A DNA stretch of 15,434 nt from Akkermansiaceae bacterium (GTDB lineage Bacteria > Verrucomicrobiota > Verrucomicrobiia > Verrucomicrobiales > Akkermansiaceae), in the NCBI GenBank assembly GCA_020627645.1, contig JAHDGN010000036.1, positions 1 through 15,434 of the forward strand. Reading direction: 5' to 3'. Numbering within the stretch: the stretch's first letter is position 1; the number at the start of each line of letters is the position of its first letter. The notes beneath the pieces were generated by a model. It saw nothing but the letters and a program-made list of their open reading frames with translations, was not told the origin of the DNA and did not search any database. Shown here in pieces: positions 1 to 6,747 of the stretch. The translations under genes and the position numbers were made by a program.

Positions 1-202
1 GAGAATGGGGCGTCAGATGCGGGGGATTTTGGAAAAAATTCAACGACAGGTGAGTGAGTTTGCGAAAGAGCAGAACTACGATTTTGTCTTTGATGCCTCT
101 GGCCGGACCAATCAGCGGACCGCGTTTGTGCTTTATGCTGATGAGGCGACTGATTTGACCGATCTTTTGTTGAAGAAGATCAACGCGGGGAAAGAAGACT
201 AA
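1..202 (+). CDS. OmpH/Skp-like periplasmic chaperone, 3' end only
   Basis: The window opens inside this gene; the frame is open from the first bases and ends at TAA 200-202. The visible C-terminal ~66 residues carry the stretch YDFVFDASG followed by a TDLTDLLLKKIN ending. The two downstream OmpH-like proteins have the same two elements in the same order (FDFVFDDS...TDVTEAVLKELN and YDYIFDKS...TDLTAKLLERIN). This is the C-terminal strand-helix portion of the Skp/OmpH fold, whose members are periplasmic chaperones for outer-membrane proteins. The ATG at 5 is internal, not the start. AGAGGAGG just after the stop (202-209) serves lpxD, so the two genes are probably cotranscribed. The signal peptide and most of the coiled coil lie outside the window. 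Confidence 0.8.
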   Translation, partial: RMGRQMRGILEKIQRQVSEFAKEQNYDFVFDASGRTNQRTAFVLYADEATDLTDLLLKKINAGKED

Positions 203-216
203 GAGGAGGTTGAGCG

Positions 217-1278
217 GTGGTGCTTGATTGGAAAACTCTGCATGAATTGATCGGGCTTGAGCCCGAACAGGACGTTGTTTCGACCTACTCTGGGGTTGAA
301 TCTTTGACGGGTGCTGGTGCCGATGAGATTAGTTTTTTGGGCAATTCTAGGTATGAGTCTCAATTAGCGACAACTCGTGCTGGGGTTGTTTTGGTTCCGA
401 ATGATCGATATCAGGCTCCAGAGGGAACCCGGCTGATTGTCGTTGAGAATCCGTCGTTGGCATTTGGCAGGGTGATTGAGTTTTTTGGGGCGGGAGCTGA
501 TCGAGTTCGGCCTGGGATTTCCGATCATGCTTCGGTTGCGGAGGGGGTGGAGATTGGTCCGGGGGTGGAGATTGGTCCGGGGGTGGTTCTTGAGGAAGAT
601 TGTGTGATTGGTGAGGGAAGTAAAATTTCTTCGGGATGCTTGCTTGGTCAAGGGGTGAGAGTGGGCGAAGGGTGCTTATTTTACCCAGGAGTGATTGTCA
701 GAGAGGGTTGTGTGATTGGGGATCGAGTTATTTTGCAGCCTGGTTGTGTGATTGGGGCTGATGGGTTTGGTTATGAGTTTGTTGACGGGGTTCATCAAAA
801 AGTGGCCCAGGTGGGGACGGTGGAGATTGGAGATGACGTGGAGGTGGGGGCGAATGTTTGTATTGATCGCGCGAGGTTTGGAAAGACGGTGATTGGTCGG
901 GGTACGAAAATCGATAATTTGGTTCAGGTTGCTCATAATGTGGAAGTTGGGGAACATTGTTTGTTAGTGGGTCAGTGCGGCATTGCGGGTAGTGCCAAGT
1001 TGGGTAATTATGTGACAATCGCTGCACAGTCTGGAGTTGCGGGGCATCTGGAGATTTCAGATCGGGTTATTTTGGCTGGGCAGAGTGGGGCGGCTAAAAA
1101 TTTGAGAGAACCAGGGATTTATCTGGGGTCGCCTGCGAGGCCTGCTAAGCAAGAGCGTCAGAATAAAGCAACGTTAGCGCGATTGCCCAGATTGCGAGAA
1201 GAAGTGACGGAATTGAAAAAGAAGCTGGAGGTCTTGATGGCGGAATGCGAGTTTCCCGCCGAGAGCGGTGAAAGCTGA
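217..1278 (+). CDS. lpxD: UDP-3-O-(3-hydroxyacyl)glucosamine N-acyltransferase LpxD
   Basis: 353 residues, close to the family length. LpxD adds the second 3-hydroxyacyl chain (from acyl-ACP) to UDP-3-O-acyl-glucosamine, the third step of lipid A synthesis, in the cytoplasm. An N-terminal uridine-binding domain (about 1-100) is followed by a long left-handed beta-helix of hexapeptide repeats such as VEIGPG, CVIGEG and VEIGDD (about 100-290). The helix contains the conserved GVHQKVAQVG segment (about 191-200) and QVAHNVEVG with the catalytic His at 240. A C-terminal charged helix (about 315-345) matches the family. Start is GTG 217 (GTG 220 is equally possible), 7 nt after AGAGGAGG. It lies between OmpH-like genes, the usual skp-lpxD neighbourhood. 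Oddity: a perfect 18-bp tandem duplication at 547-582. Confidence 0.97.
   Translation: MVLDWKTLHELIGLEPEQDVVSTYSGVESLTGAGADEISFLGNSRYESQLATTRAGVVLVPNDRYQAPEGTRLIVVENPSLAFGRVIEFFGAGADRVRPGISDHASVAEGVEIGPGVEIGPGVVLEEDCVIGEGSKISSGCLLGQGVRVGEGCLFYPGVIVREGCVIGDRVILQPGCVIGADGFGYEFVDGVHQKVAQVGTVEIGDDVEVGANVCIDRARFGKTVIGRGTKIDNLVQVAHNVEVGEHCLLVGQCGIAGSAKLGNYVTIAAQSGVAGHLEISDRVILAGQSGAAKNLREPGIYLGSPARPAKQERQNKATLARLPRLREEVTELKKKLEVLMAECEFPAESGES
547..582 (+). repeat. perfect 18-bp tandem duplication inside lpxD
   Basis: The 18-bp unit 547-564 (GTGGAGATTGGTCCGGGG) is repeated without mismatch at 565-582. It encodes VEIGPG twice, adding one hexapeptide, i.e. one strand of the three-strand beta-helix coil. 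Identity at all three codon positions, unlike the neighbouring hexapeptides, points to a recent duplication or strong copy maintenance. Confidence 0.95.
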
Positions 1279-1294
1279 TGAATGATTTAAAAAT

Positions 1295-1906
1295 ATGAAG
1301 ACTGGAATGAATCGAGTGTTTTTGTGGGCGATTGGAGCCCTTTTGTTGACTGGGATGTCGTTGAGCGCAGAGCCCAGGAAATTGAAGGTGGCAACGGTCA
1401 AAATGGCGAAATTGTTGAATGAGTACCACTTGACCAAGGATGCTGAGGCAGAAGAAAAGGTGGAGCGTGAGCGAATCAAGAAGAACGATGCAGTTCGTTT
1501 GACCGCGATTAAGGCCTTGGCGGAGGAGTTGAAAAAGATGGAGAGTGAGTTTAATGATCCGTCATTAGCTAAGTCAAAACGAGAGCAGGTAGCAAAAGTG
1601 GCAGCAAAGAAGGATCAGGAGCTCAGAGGACTCCAAGATGAGAGGAAGCAATTTTTGGAACGGCGAGGGAAGGCTTTGCGAAATAAGATGATGATTTACA
1701 TGAAGGATATTCGCGAGCAGGTGAGGAAATCGGTGAATACTTATTCGAAAAAAAATGGATTCGACTTTGTTTTTGATGATTCGGCACTGACGTCCTCACA
1801 GGTTCCCTTTTTGTTGTATTCAAAGAATCCCACTGACGTTACGGAGGCGGTTCTCAAGGAATTGAATAAGTATGCTCCGAAGCAGGAGGTTGAAAAATCG
1901 AAATAA
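1295..1906 (+). CDS. OmpH/Skp-like periplasmic chaperone
   Basis: 203 residues. An N-terminal signal peptide (Lys/Arg, then a hydrophobic stretch VFLWAIGALLLTGMSL) has a probable cleavage site after SLSA, before EPRKLK. A strongly charged helical region rich in K/E (about 45-140) fits the coiled-coil arms of Skp/OmpH, and the C-terminal FDFVFDDS motif is shared with the other two copies. Expected role: holding unfolded outer-membrane proteins in the periplasm. The start is ATG 1295, or ATG 1307, which also gives a normal signal peptide; neither has a strong ribosome binding site. It lies 16 nt after lpxD and 21 nt before the next copy, so a single operon is likely. Family assignment is by overall architecture and mutual similarity; Skp-type function is inferred. 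Confidence 0.85.
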   Translation: MKTGMNRVFLWAIGALLLTGMSLSAEPRKLKVATVKMAKLLNEYHLTKDAEAEEKVERERIKKNDAVRLTAIKALAEELKKMESEFNDPSLAKSKREQVAKVAAKKDQELRGLQDERKQFLERRGKALRNKMMIYMKDIREQVRKSVNTYSKKNGFDFVFDDSALTSSQVPFLLYSKNPTDVTEAVLKELNKYAPKQEVEKSK

Positions 1907-1927
1907 GTCTCAATCAAATTAGTTGTT

Positions 1928-2530
1928 ATGAAATTGTTGAAAATTGTAAGTTTGTTCATGCTCGGAGCTTTTGTCGCTCCGGTTGCGTTGGGGCAAGAAG
2001 AAGAGGAGACAGTGACAAAGATCGGGACTGCTGATCTTTCGGTCTTGGTAGGAAGTTATCATAAGGTGAAGGTGTTGCGGGAAAAGTTTGCGGAATATGG
2101 GAAAGGAATTCGTGAGCAGGAGATGGAGAAGGTGGAGGTGATGAAGAAATTGCAGGAGGAGATTGCGGAGTTAAAGAAGGAAGCAGTGAATGAAAATCTC
2201 CCGCGAGAGAAGAAGAAGGAGTTGATGGACGCGGAGGCCTCAAAGTTTCGCGAATTGCGTAATTTGGCTCAGGCAAGACAGGAGTGGGTTAAGCGTAAGA
2301 GCGCAGCTCTACAGGAGCAGTTTAACGTTGATATTGGTGAACTGAGGAAAGAGATCGTAGAAATGGTCAAGGAAGTGGGGAAGGCAGAGGGTTATGATTA
2401 TATCTTTGATAAATCAGCGACCTCCGGAGCAAATGTTGTTTTACTTTCGTATGCCAAAGACGCGACTGATTTGACGGCGAAGCTTTTGGAACGGATCAAT
2501 CGTGATGCTCCACCTGAAGAGGAAGAGTAG
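1928..2530 (+). CDS. OmpH/Skp-like periplasmic chaperone
   Basis: 200 residues. Signal peptide MKLLKIVSLFMLGAFVAPVALG with likely cleavage before QEEEE. The mature protein starts with an acidic patch, then TKIGTADLSVLVGSYHK, matching the start of the Skp/OmpH core. A long K/E-rich helix pair (about 55-150) follows, then the C-terminal YDYIFDKS motif, and an acidic tail. It is the third OmpH-like copy in this cluster and diverges clearly from its neighbours, so the copies are not recent duplicates. It is the last gene of the + strand cluster; a hairpin with a T-run follows 24 nt after the stop. Periplasmic chaperone function is inferred from the family. Confidence 0.85.
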   Translation: MKLLKIVSLFMLGAFVAPVALGQEEEETVTKIGTADLSVLVGSYHKVKVLREKFAEYGKGIREQEMEKVEVMKKLQEEIAELKKEAVNENLPREKKKELMDAEASKFRELRNLAQARQEWVKRKSAALQEQFNVDIGELRKEIVEMVKEVGKAEGYDYIFDKSATSGANVVLLSYAKDATDLTAKLLERINRDAPPEEEE

Positions 2531-2554
2531 AGTTGTCTATTAGATACAAGGTTC

Positions 2555-2590
2555 AAAAAAACCGTTCCCGGGTAGGAAACGGTTTTTTTT
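2555..2590. terminator. bidirectional Rho-independent terminator
   Basis: A-rich left arm 2555-2566 (AAAAAAACCGTT) pairs with 2578-2589 (AACGGTTTTTTT), with an 11-nt loop. The T-run on the + side ends ompH, and the A-run on the other side gives a T-run for the convergent ndk transcript, so it can serve both strands. Confidence 0.85.
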
Positions 2591-2610
2591 GCGTTATTTT
2601 TTGATGGAAA

Positions 2611-3048
2611 TTAGCGAGCCACCACTTCGCCTGCGTTGAAGAAACGCTGAAGTTCGGCTTCTGCAGCTTCGGAACTGTCAGAGGCGTGGCAGACGTTTCG
2701 CATTTTAGAGTCTTCTGATTTTTCCCCAAAGTCTCCGCGGATCGTTCCAGCGGCGGCTTCTTTGGAGTCAGTTGGTCCGAGAAGATCGCGAACTCGGGAA
2801 ATTACATTATCGCCACTGAGTGCGAGGGCGATGACTGGTGTTTCCTGCATGAACTCACGGACTGATGGGAAAAATGGTTTGTCCGCGATGTGAGAGTAAT
2901 GTTCTGCGAGAATTTCGTCCGAAAGTGACATCATTTTAATGCCATTGATGGTAAATCCTTCCGCTTCGTATCGTGCGAGAACTTTTCCGACGATATTTTG
3001 TTTTACGGCGTCGGGTTTGAAGAGAATTAGGGTTGTTTCGTTAGCCAT
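2611..3048 (-). CDS. ndk: nucleoside diphosphate kinase
   Basis: 145 residues, normal for the family. It transfers the gamma-phosphate of ATP to NDPs through a phospho-histidine, balancing (d)NTP pools in the cytoplasm. Visible family features: ETTLILFKPDAV with Lys11, the GTIRGDF segment (101-107), and the active-site region RNVCHASDS with catalytic His121, then Ser123 and Asp124. A Cys precedes the catalytic His (position 120), where many homologues have Val. The ATG start has no clear Shine-Dalgarno. It is the last gene of the purB / DUF1439-like / ndk run on the minus strand (50 nt after the DUF1439-like gene), with the shared hairpin downstream. Confidence 0.97.
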   Translation of the reverse strand: MANETTLILFKPDAVKQNIVGKVLARYEAEGFTINGIKMMSLSDEILAEHYSHIADKPFFPSVREFMQETPVIALALSGDNVISRVRDLLGPTDSKEAAAGTIRGDFGEKSEDSKMRNVCHASDSSEAAEAELQRFFNAGEVVAR

Positions 3049-3098
3049 GATGGAAGTGGGTTAGGGGACAGGTGGTGTGTTGTCAATCTTGAGGTGAA

Positions 3099-3665
3099 CT
3101 ACAAACCAAGAACGACTTCGATACGTCCGTCTTTCACGTTGATTTTCTGGACGAATAATTCGGCGGCTTTGCGTGGGAGGTCTTTGGGCTCGATGGTGTA
3201 AAGTATGTAGTCATCAAGGTATTTTCTAGCGGCTGCAGTTAGGGCAAGCCTGGTGGCTTCTTGGTATCTTCCTTTGAGCCGATGGGTCGCTATTTGCTCT
3301 ACGGTGAGATTGGAGAGTCTGAGGGTTTTGTCTTCTTTTTCATACGCAATGGATCCGGTGAACGATCCGTCGAGAGTTTCTGTTTTGAGAAGGGGAAGAT
3401 CGAGAGAGGCTTTGACGTCAACTTTTACTCGTTTCGAATCGCCTAGAAATTTGATGGTCGGTTCGTGAATTTTCACTGGGATGTAGTCGAGGACCTTTTC
3501 TTCGATGGGGAATTTTTTTGCGATTCTTTTTTGGACTTCGGCTTCGGTGAAAGAGACTCTTACTGAATCATCGCCGTATTTGGTTTTGGTGAAAAAAAGG
3601 TAGCCTCCGATGGTGAGAGCGGCGCCGAGCAGCATTCCGAGGAAGAGGGTGAAAAGGGTTTTCAC
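3099..3665 (-). CDS. DUF1439-like (YceB-type) membrane-anchored protein
   Basis: 188 residues, GTG start. An N-terminal hydrophobic segment (about 4-26, TLFLGMLLGAALTIGGYLFF) is either an uncleaved anchor or a signal peptide; there is no lipobox Cys. The rest reads like the YceB/DUF1439 group: SFTEAEVQKRIAKKFPIE near the start, an alternating beta-strand body, a pair of amphipathic helices (about 133-160) and a final NVKDGRIEVVLGL strand. YceB-type proteins are envelope proteins of unsettled function with a lipid-binding-like fold. It lies 24 nt after purB and 50 nt before ndk, so a shared transcript is likely. Assignment is by recalled sequence pattern and not a confirmed match. Confidence 0.6.
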   Translation of the reverse strand: MKTLFTLFLGMLLGAALTIGGYLFFTKTKYGDDSVRVSFTEAEVQKRIAKKFPIEEKVLDYIPVKIHEPTIKFLGDSKRVKVDVKASLDLPLLKTETLDGSFTGSIAYEKEDKTLRLSNLTVEQIATHRLKGRYQEATRLALTAAARKYLDDYILYTIEPKDLPRKAAELFVQKINVKDGRIEVVLGL

Positions 3666-3689
3666 GTTTAATCTGGCCGGTTTTGATTG

Positions 3690-5108
3690 TTAGAGGATCG
3701 ATCCTGGTTGATAGGAGGCAGCTTCAGGATTGTTTTGGGTGAGAGTTTTGATCTGGGAACAGAAATGAGAAATTTGAGTCTTCGCTTGTCCGACGTTATT
3801 GCGTCCATCGGCGAGGATTTGTTCAAGTTTCGCCAGGTCGAGAGGGAGTCGTTCGTCGTTTGAAAGCCGTTGAAGGAGATTGTTTTCGCTGGCTTGTCCG
3901 TTGCGGAGGTCATTGACGGTAGCGAGAGCATGTTCTTTGATCGCGAGGTGGGCGGTTTCCCGACCGACGCCAGCTTTGACGGCTTCCATCATGATCGTCG
4001 TGGTGAGGAGGAAGGGGAGGTAGTGAGTGTTTTCTTTTTCGATGACTGCTGGGTAAGCGTCCATTTGGCTGAGGATGGTGAGGAATGTTTCGTAGAGTCC
4101 ATCGATGGCGAAGAAGGCATCTGGAAGCATGACTCTTCGGACCACAGAGCATGAGACATCTCCTTCGTTCCATTGATCTCCAGCAAGGTTGGAGGCCATG
4201 GTGAGATGACCTTTTAGGATGGCGTGGAAACCGTTCACTCGTTCGCAGGATCGAGAGTTCATTTTGTGTGGCATGGCGGATGATCCGGTTTGTCCCGGAG
4301 CGAATCCTTCAGAGGCGGTTTCGTGTCCGGCCATGAGGCGAAGGGTTTTAGCGAGGGAGGAAGGACCGGAGGCTAGATCGACGAGGGTTGAGACGGTGCG
4401 ATGGTCGAGGGAGCGAGGGTAGACTTGTCCAACGTTGGTGAATGACGAAGGGAGTCCGAGGTGAGTGCGGACCTGTTCATCGAGAGAGGCGACTTTGGAG
4501 GTGTCGCCGTTGAAGAGCGAGAGTTGATCCATCTGAGTGCCAACAGCTCCTTTGAGTCCGCGGACTGGATAGGTGTCGATGAGTGATTGGAGGGATTGAA
4601 GTGATTGGAGGAGCTCTTCCCCAAACATGGCGAGTCGTTTCCCGAGAGTTGTGGGTTGGGCAGCCACGTTGTGGGTCCGTGCGGTGAGGAAAAGATCTTG
4701 CCATTGGGTGGCTCGCTCGGAGATTCGGGAGAGCACGGCAATTGTTTTGTTGCGAATAATGATGAGTGACCGGTAAACCTGAAGTTGTTCGACGTTTTCG
4801 GTGAGATCTCGGGAGGTCATCCCCTTGTGAATGTGTTGGTGTCCTGCGAGATCGTTGAATTCTTCGATCCTTGCTTTGACATCGTGGCGGGTGGTGCGTT
4901 CGCGTTGGTCAATCGAGGCTGGGTCAACCTTGGTTTTGACCGTTTCGTAGGCGCTAATGGCATCGGAGGGGATTTCTAGGCCGAGGGTTTGTTGGGCCTT
5001 CATTACGGAGATCCAGAAGTCTCGTTCGAGGAGGATTCGGCCTTCGGGTGACCAGATTTCTCGGATTTGAGTTGCGGCGTATCTCTCGGCGAGGACGTTT
5101 GGAATCAT
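3690..5108 (-). CDS. purB: adenylosuccinate lyase
   Basis: 472 residues from the ATG at 5108. PurB cleaves SAICAR and adenylosuccinate, releasing fumarate, in purine and AMP synthesis. Fumarase/aspartase superfamily motifs are present: TTRHDVKA (His about 75), the ARTHNVAAQPTTLGKRL segment with the general-acid His (about 146), and the mobile-loop signature GSSAMPHKMN (about 275-284). In that signature the Pro usual after KMN is Ser. The frame is open further upstream to 5180, but that extension runs through the terminator hairpin at 5162-5190 and adds a non-conserved peptide; MIPNVLAERYA is the expected start. It heads the purB / DUF1439-like / ndk run. Confidence 0.95.
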   Translation of the reverse strand: MIPNVLAERYAATQIREIWSPEGRILLERDFWISVMKAQQTLGLEIPSDAISAYETVKTKVDPASIDQRERTTRHDVKARIEEFNDLAGHQHIHKGMTSRDLTENVEQLQVYRSLIIIRNKTIAVLSRISERATQWQDLFLTARTHNVAAQPTTLGKRLAMFGEELLQSLQSLQSLIDTYPVRGLKGAVGTQMDQLSLFNGDTSKVASLDEQVRTHLGLPSSFTNVGQVYPRSLDHRTVSTLVDLASGPSSLAKTLRLMAGHETASEGFAPGQTGSSAMPHKMNSRSCERVNGFHAILKGHLTMASNLAGDQWNEGDVSCSVVRRVMLPDAFFAIDGLYETFLTILSQMDAYPAVIEKENTHYLPFLLTTTIMMEAVKAGVGRETAHLAIKEHALATVNDLRNGQASENNLLQRLSNDERLPLDLAKLEQILADGRNNVGQAKTQISHFCSQIKTLTQNNPEAASYQPGSIL

Positions 5109-5154
5109 GGGGCGGATGATGGCTGGTGACGGGTAAATAGGGAATGCCAAAGGG

Positions 5155-5190
5155 TGTAAAAAAACCTCCCTATGCAACATAGGGAGGTTT
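5155..5190 (-). terminator. Rho-independent terminator of the HMA lipoprotein gene
   Basis: Perfect 13-bp stem, 5162-5174 with 5178-5190 (AAACCTCCCTATG on the + strand), and a 3-nt loop. Read on the minus strand it is followed by a T-run, so it ends transcription from the 5213-5587 gene just before purB. It argues for purB having its own promoter. Confidence 0.9.
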
Positions 5191-5212
5191 CTGGAAATTT
5201 ATGTATCTTGGC

Positions 5213-5587
5213 TTACTTCAAGGATGCCTTGTATCGACCGGTTTTATTGATGGCGGCGATGACGTCTTCGGCTTTTGCGGTTCCTTTGTAGGTCACGTTG
5301 CCTTTGGAGACGTTGAGCTCTTTTCCGAGGCCCTGGATTCCGGTAAGTGCAGACTGCACGTTGTTGACGCAAGCGGCTCATGTCATTCCTGTGACATTGA
5401 GTGAAACGGTTTGCACGGCAGAGTTCTCGGCGGCCGGAGAACTGGAATCGGAGGGTGCGTTCTGGGTTTGATTCTCAGCAGGGGTTTTGTTTTCCGAAGG
5501 TTTCTCGGTCGTTGGCTTTGTTGGTTTGCAGGCGGCGAGGCTGAGCCCAAGCAGGATCGCAGCTACAGTTGTGAATTTTTTTGTCAT
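5213..5587 (-). CDS. candidate selenoprotein: HMA-domain lipoprotein with in-frame UGA at GMT-U-AAC
   Basis: From ATG 5587 the frame gives a lipoprotein signal (MTKKFTTVAAILLGLSLAAC, lipobox Cys20), a low-complexity linker rich in K/P/T/E/N/S (21-60), then VSLNVTGMT and a TGA at 5378-5380. The same frame continues without interruption: AACVNNVQSALTGIQGLG, then GNVTYKGTAKAEDVIAAINK, to TAA 5213-5215. Together this is a complete HMA (MerP/CopZ-like) domain of about 65 residues. The TGA (codon 70) falls exactly on the first Cys of the metal-binding GMTCxxC; the second Cys (73) is kept. A SECIS-like hairpin follows (5347-5359). If UGA is read as selenocysteine the product is 124 residues: an outer-membrane-anchored metal-binding or redox protein with U-x-x-C. 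If not, it is a 69-residue truncated lipoprotein. No Sec machinery lies in the window, so decoding is inferred. Confidence 0.75.
5347..5380 (-). promoter_or_regulatory. bacterial SECIS-like element downstream of UGA
   Basis: On the minus strand, 18 nt after the UGA (5378-5380), lies GTGCAGTCTGCAC (5359-5347). It forms a 5-bp stem GTGCA/TGCAC with apical loop GTC that begins with G. The UGA-to-loop distance is 23 nt, inside the accepted 16-37 nt range for bacterial SECIS. The hairpin resembles the upper part of the E. coli fdhF SECIS (TTGCAGGTCTGCA). Pairing below the 5-bp stem is weak (one mismatch, then one A-T). Confidence 0.6.
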
Positions 5588-5621
5588 TGGTCTGAATACG
5601 TTCGTTATTGCAGGGAGTTTT

Positions 5622-6491
5622 TCAAGTTTGCAAAATTAAGGAGAGTTGATTGATGAGTTGTTGTCGGATTGGTTTTGATTTTTCGGCAAGTTGAAGCTGG
5701 AGTTTTTGGTATTCGCGGCGCCCTTCGAGGGTTTCAATTTTGATGGGGCTGAGGTTCCAGGCTGATAAGTCGTAGGGGGACGCCTGCATGTCGATGGTGC
5801 GGGCATGGATTGCGAGTTGGAGGGTTTGCTGGAGGAGTTGGGATGATATCCAGGGTGATGATTTGTAGGCCCATTTGTAGAGGTCCATGTTGGTGTGAAT
5901 GCACCCTGGTTGCTCATATTGTTCGCGAGAGTCGAGCGTGGGATTGAATTTGTTGAGTGGTGCTGCAGTGGGGGCAAAGAAGCGGTAGGCGTCGAAGTGA
6001 GAACAGGTGAGTGGATGGGTTGTCACGAGGTGGTCGATTTGCTGTTGAGGGAGTCTGAGGGGGGCGGATTCTCGGTGTCGAATATCTGCTCCGGTGTGGA
6101 CCATGGCCCACTCATGGAGTCCGTGGCAGGCGAGGTGAGGAGGGCGGGAGTGGATGAGGGTGAGGAGATTATGAATACGAATGAGTCGCTGGCGTCCTTT
6201 TTCGGTGAGGAGTCGGGGTGCGATCGTGGTGTGAGGAGAATGGGTATAATATTTTTCGGGGAAGAGAGCGCGGTCACCATCTTCGAGAGTGATGCCTGGG
6301 CCTGGATGCCATTTTTCAAGGCGTCCGAGAGAGAAGGAGTAGTATGTGTTGAGGAAGTCGAGGATGGGGTGTTTTTCACGCCGTGCGCGTCTTTCGCGCA
6401 TGGGTAGGGTGATTTCCTGAATTTGGGTGAGATGTTGCTTGGCGATTTCTTGCCAGGTTGATTTGGGGAGGAATTGAAGGGAGGGAGACAT
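5622..6491 (-). CDS. conserved protein of unknown function (often labelled '3-methyladenine DNA glycosylase')
   Basis: 289 residues, ATG start. I recognise a conserved family, common in actinobacteria, that databases often call 3-methyladenine DNA glycosylase. I see no HhH-GPD or other known glycosylase motif supporting that name. Family blocks visible here: EKHPILDFLNTYYSFSLGRL with WHPGPG (about 39-66), ACHGLHEWAMVH (about 121-132), CSHFDAYRFF (about 163-172), CIHTNMDLYKWAYK (about 197-210) and DMQASPYDLSAW (about 234-245). The many invariant-looking His, Asp, Glu and Cys residues suggest a metal-dependent enzyme (inference). No signal peptide, so probably cytoplasmic. It lies 34 nt upstream of the HMA lipoprotein on the same strand with no terminator between, so cotranscription is possible. 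A hairpin lies just upstream (6511-6544). Confidence 0.8.
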   Translation of the reverse strand: MSPSLQFLPKSTWQEIAKQHLTQIQEITLPMRERRARREKHPILDFLNTYYSFSLGRLEKWHPGPGITLEDGDRALFPEKYYTHSPHTTIAPRLLTEKGRQRLIRIHNLLTLIHSRPPHLACHGLHEWAMVHTGADIRHRESAPLRLPQQQIDHLVTTHPLTCSHFDAYRFFAPTAAPLNKFNPTLDSREQYEQPGCIHTNMDLYKWAYKSSPWISSQLLQQTLQLAIHARTIDMQASPYDLSAWNLSPIKIETLEGRREYQKLQLQLAEKSKPIRQQLINQLSLILQT

Positions 6492-6510
6492 GATTTGGGA
6501 TGGAAAAGGC

Positions 6511-6544
6511 GAAGGCCCCGAGCTTTGACAGCGACGGGGCCTTC
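6511..6544 (-). terminator. hairpin terminator after tRNA-Met
   Basis: Perfect 10-bp GC-rich stem, GAAGGCCCCG 6511-6520 with 6535-6544, and a 14-nt loop. On the minus strand it starts 2 nt after the encoded CCA end of the tRNA and is followed by GCCTTTTCC, a short broken T-run. It is the likely 3' boundary of the tRNA transcript. Confidence 0.7.
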
Positions 6545-6546
6545 AT

Positions 6547-6623
<77 letters not shown>

Positions 6624-6656
6624 ATCTTTTTTTTCCGCTCTTTCGGGCGGGGCCGC

Positions 6657-6685
6657 AACTTAGTAGTGGTTGGGAGTTCGGGCAA
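6657..6685 (-). promoter_or_regulatory. possible promoter of the initiator tRNA gene
   Basis: On the minus strand TTGCCC (6685-6680) is separated by 17 nt from TAAGTT (6662-6657). A GC-rich discriminator GCGGCCCC follows, as is typical of stable-RNA promoters. The -10 box is a weak match, so this is tentative. Confidence 0.35.
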
Positions 6686-6696
6686 GGAAAATTTGG

Positions 6697-6730
6697 ATAA
6701 AAAAAGCGCGAGCCATTTTGGATCGCGCTT
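6697..6730 (-). terminator. Rho-independent terminator after azurin gene
   Basis: Stem AAGCGCGA (6704-6711) with TCGCGCTT (6723-6730), loop 11 nt. On the minus strand it is followed by a T-run of seven (6699-6705 read in reverse). It lies 17 nt after the azurin stop codon. Confidence 0.85.
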
Positions 6731-6747
6731 GGTGAGAATGGGTGATG

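Noticed and set aside
5109..5180. N-terminal extension of purB to ATG 5180
   Set aside because: It runs through a perfect terminator hairpin and adds residues unlike the family N-terminus; MIPNVLAERYA at 5108 fits.
5378..5587. Stand-alone 69-residue lipoprotein ending at the TGA
   Set aside because: It would end in the middle of a metal-binding motif, and the same frame continues as a complete HMA domain; the longer recoded product explains the sequence better.
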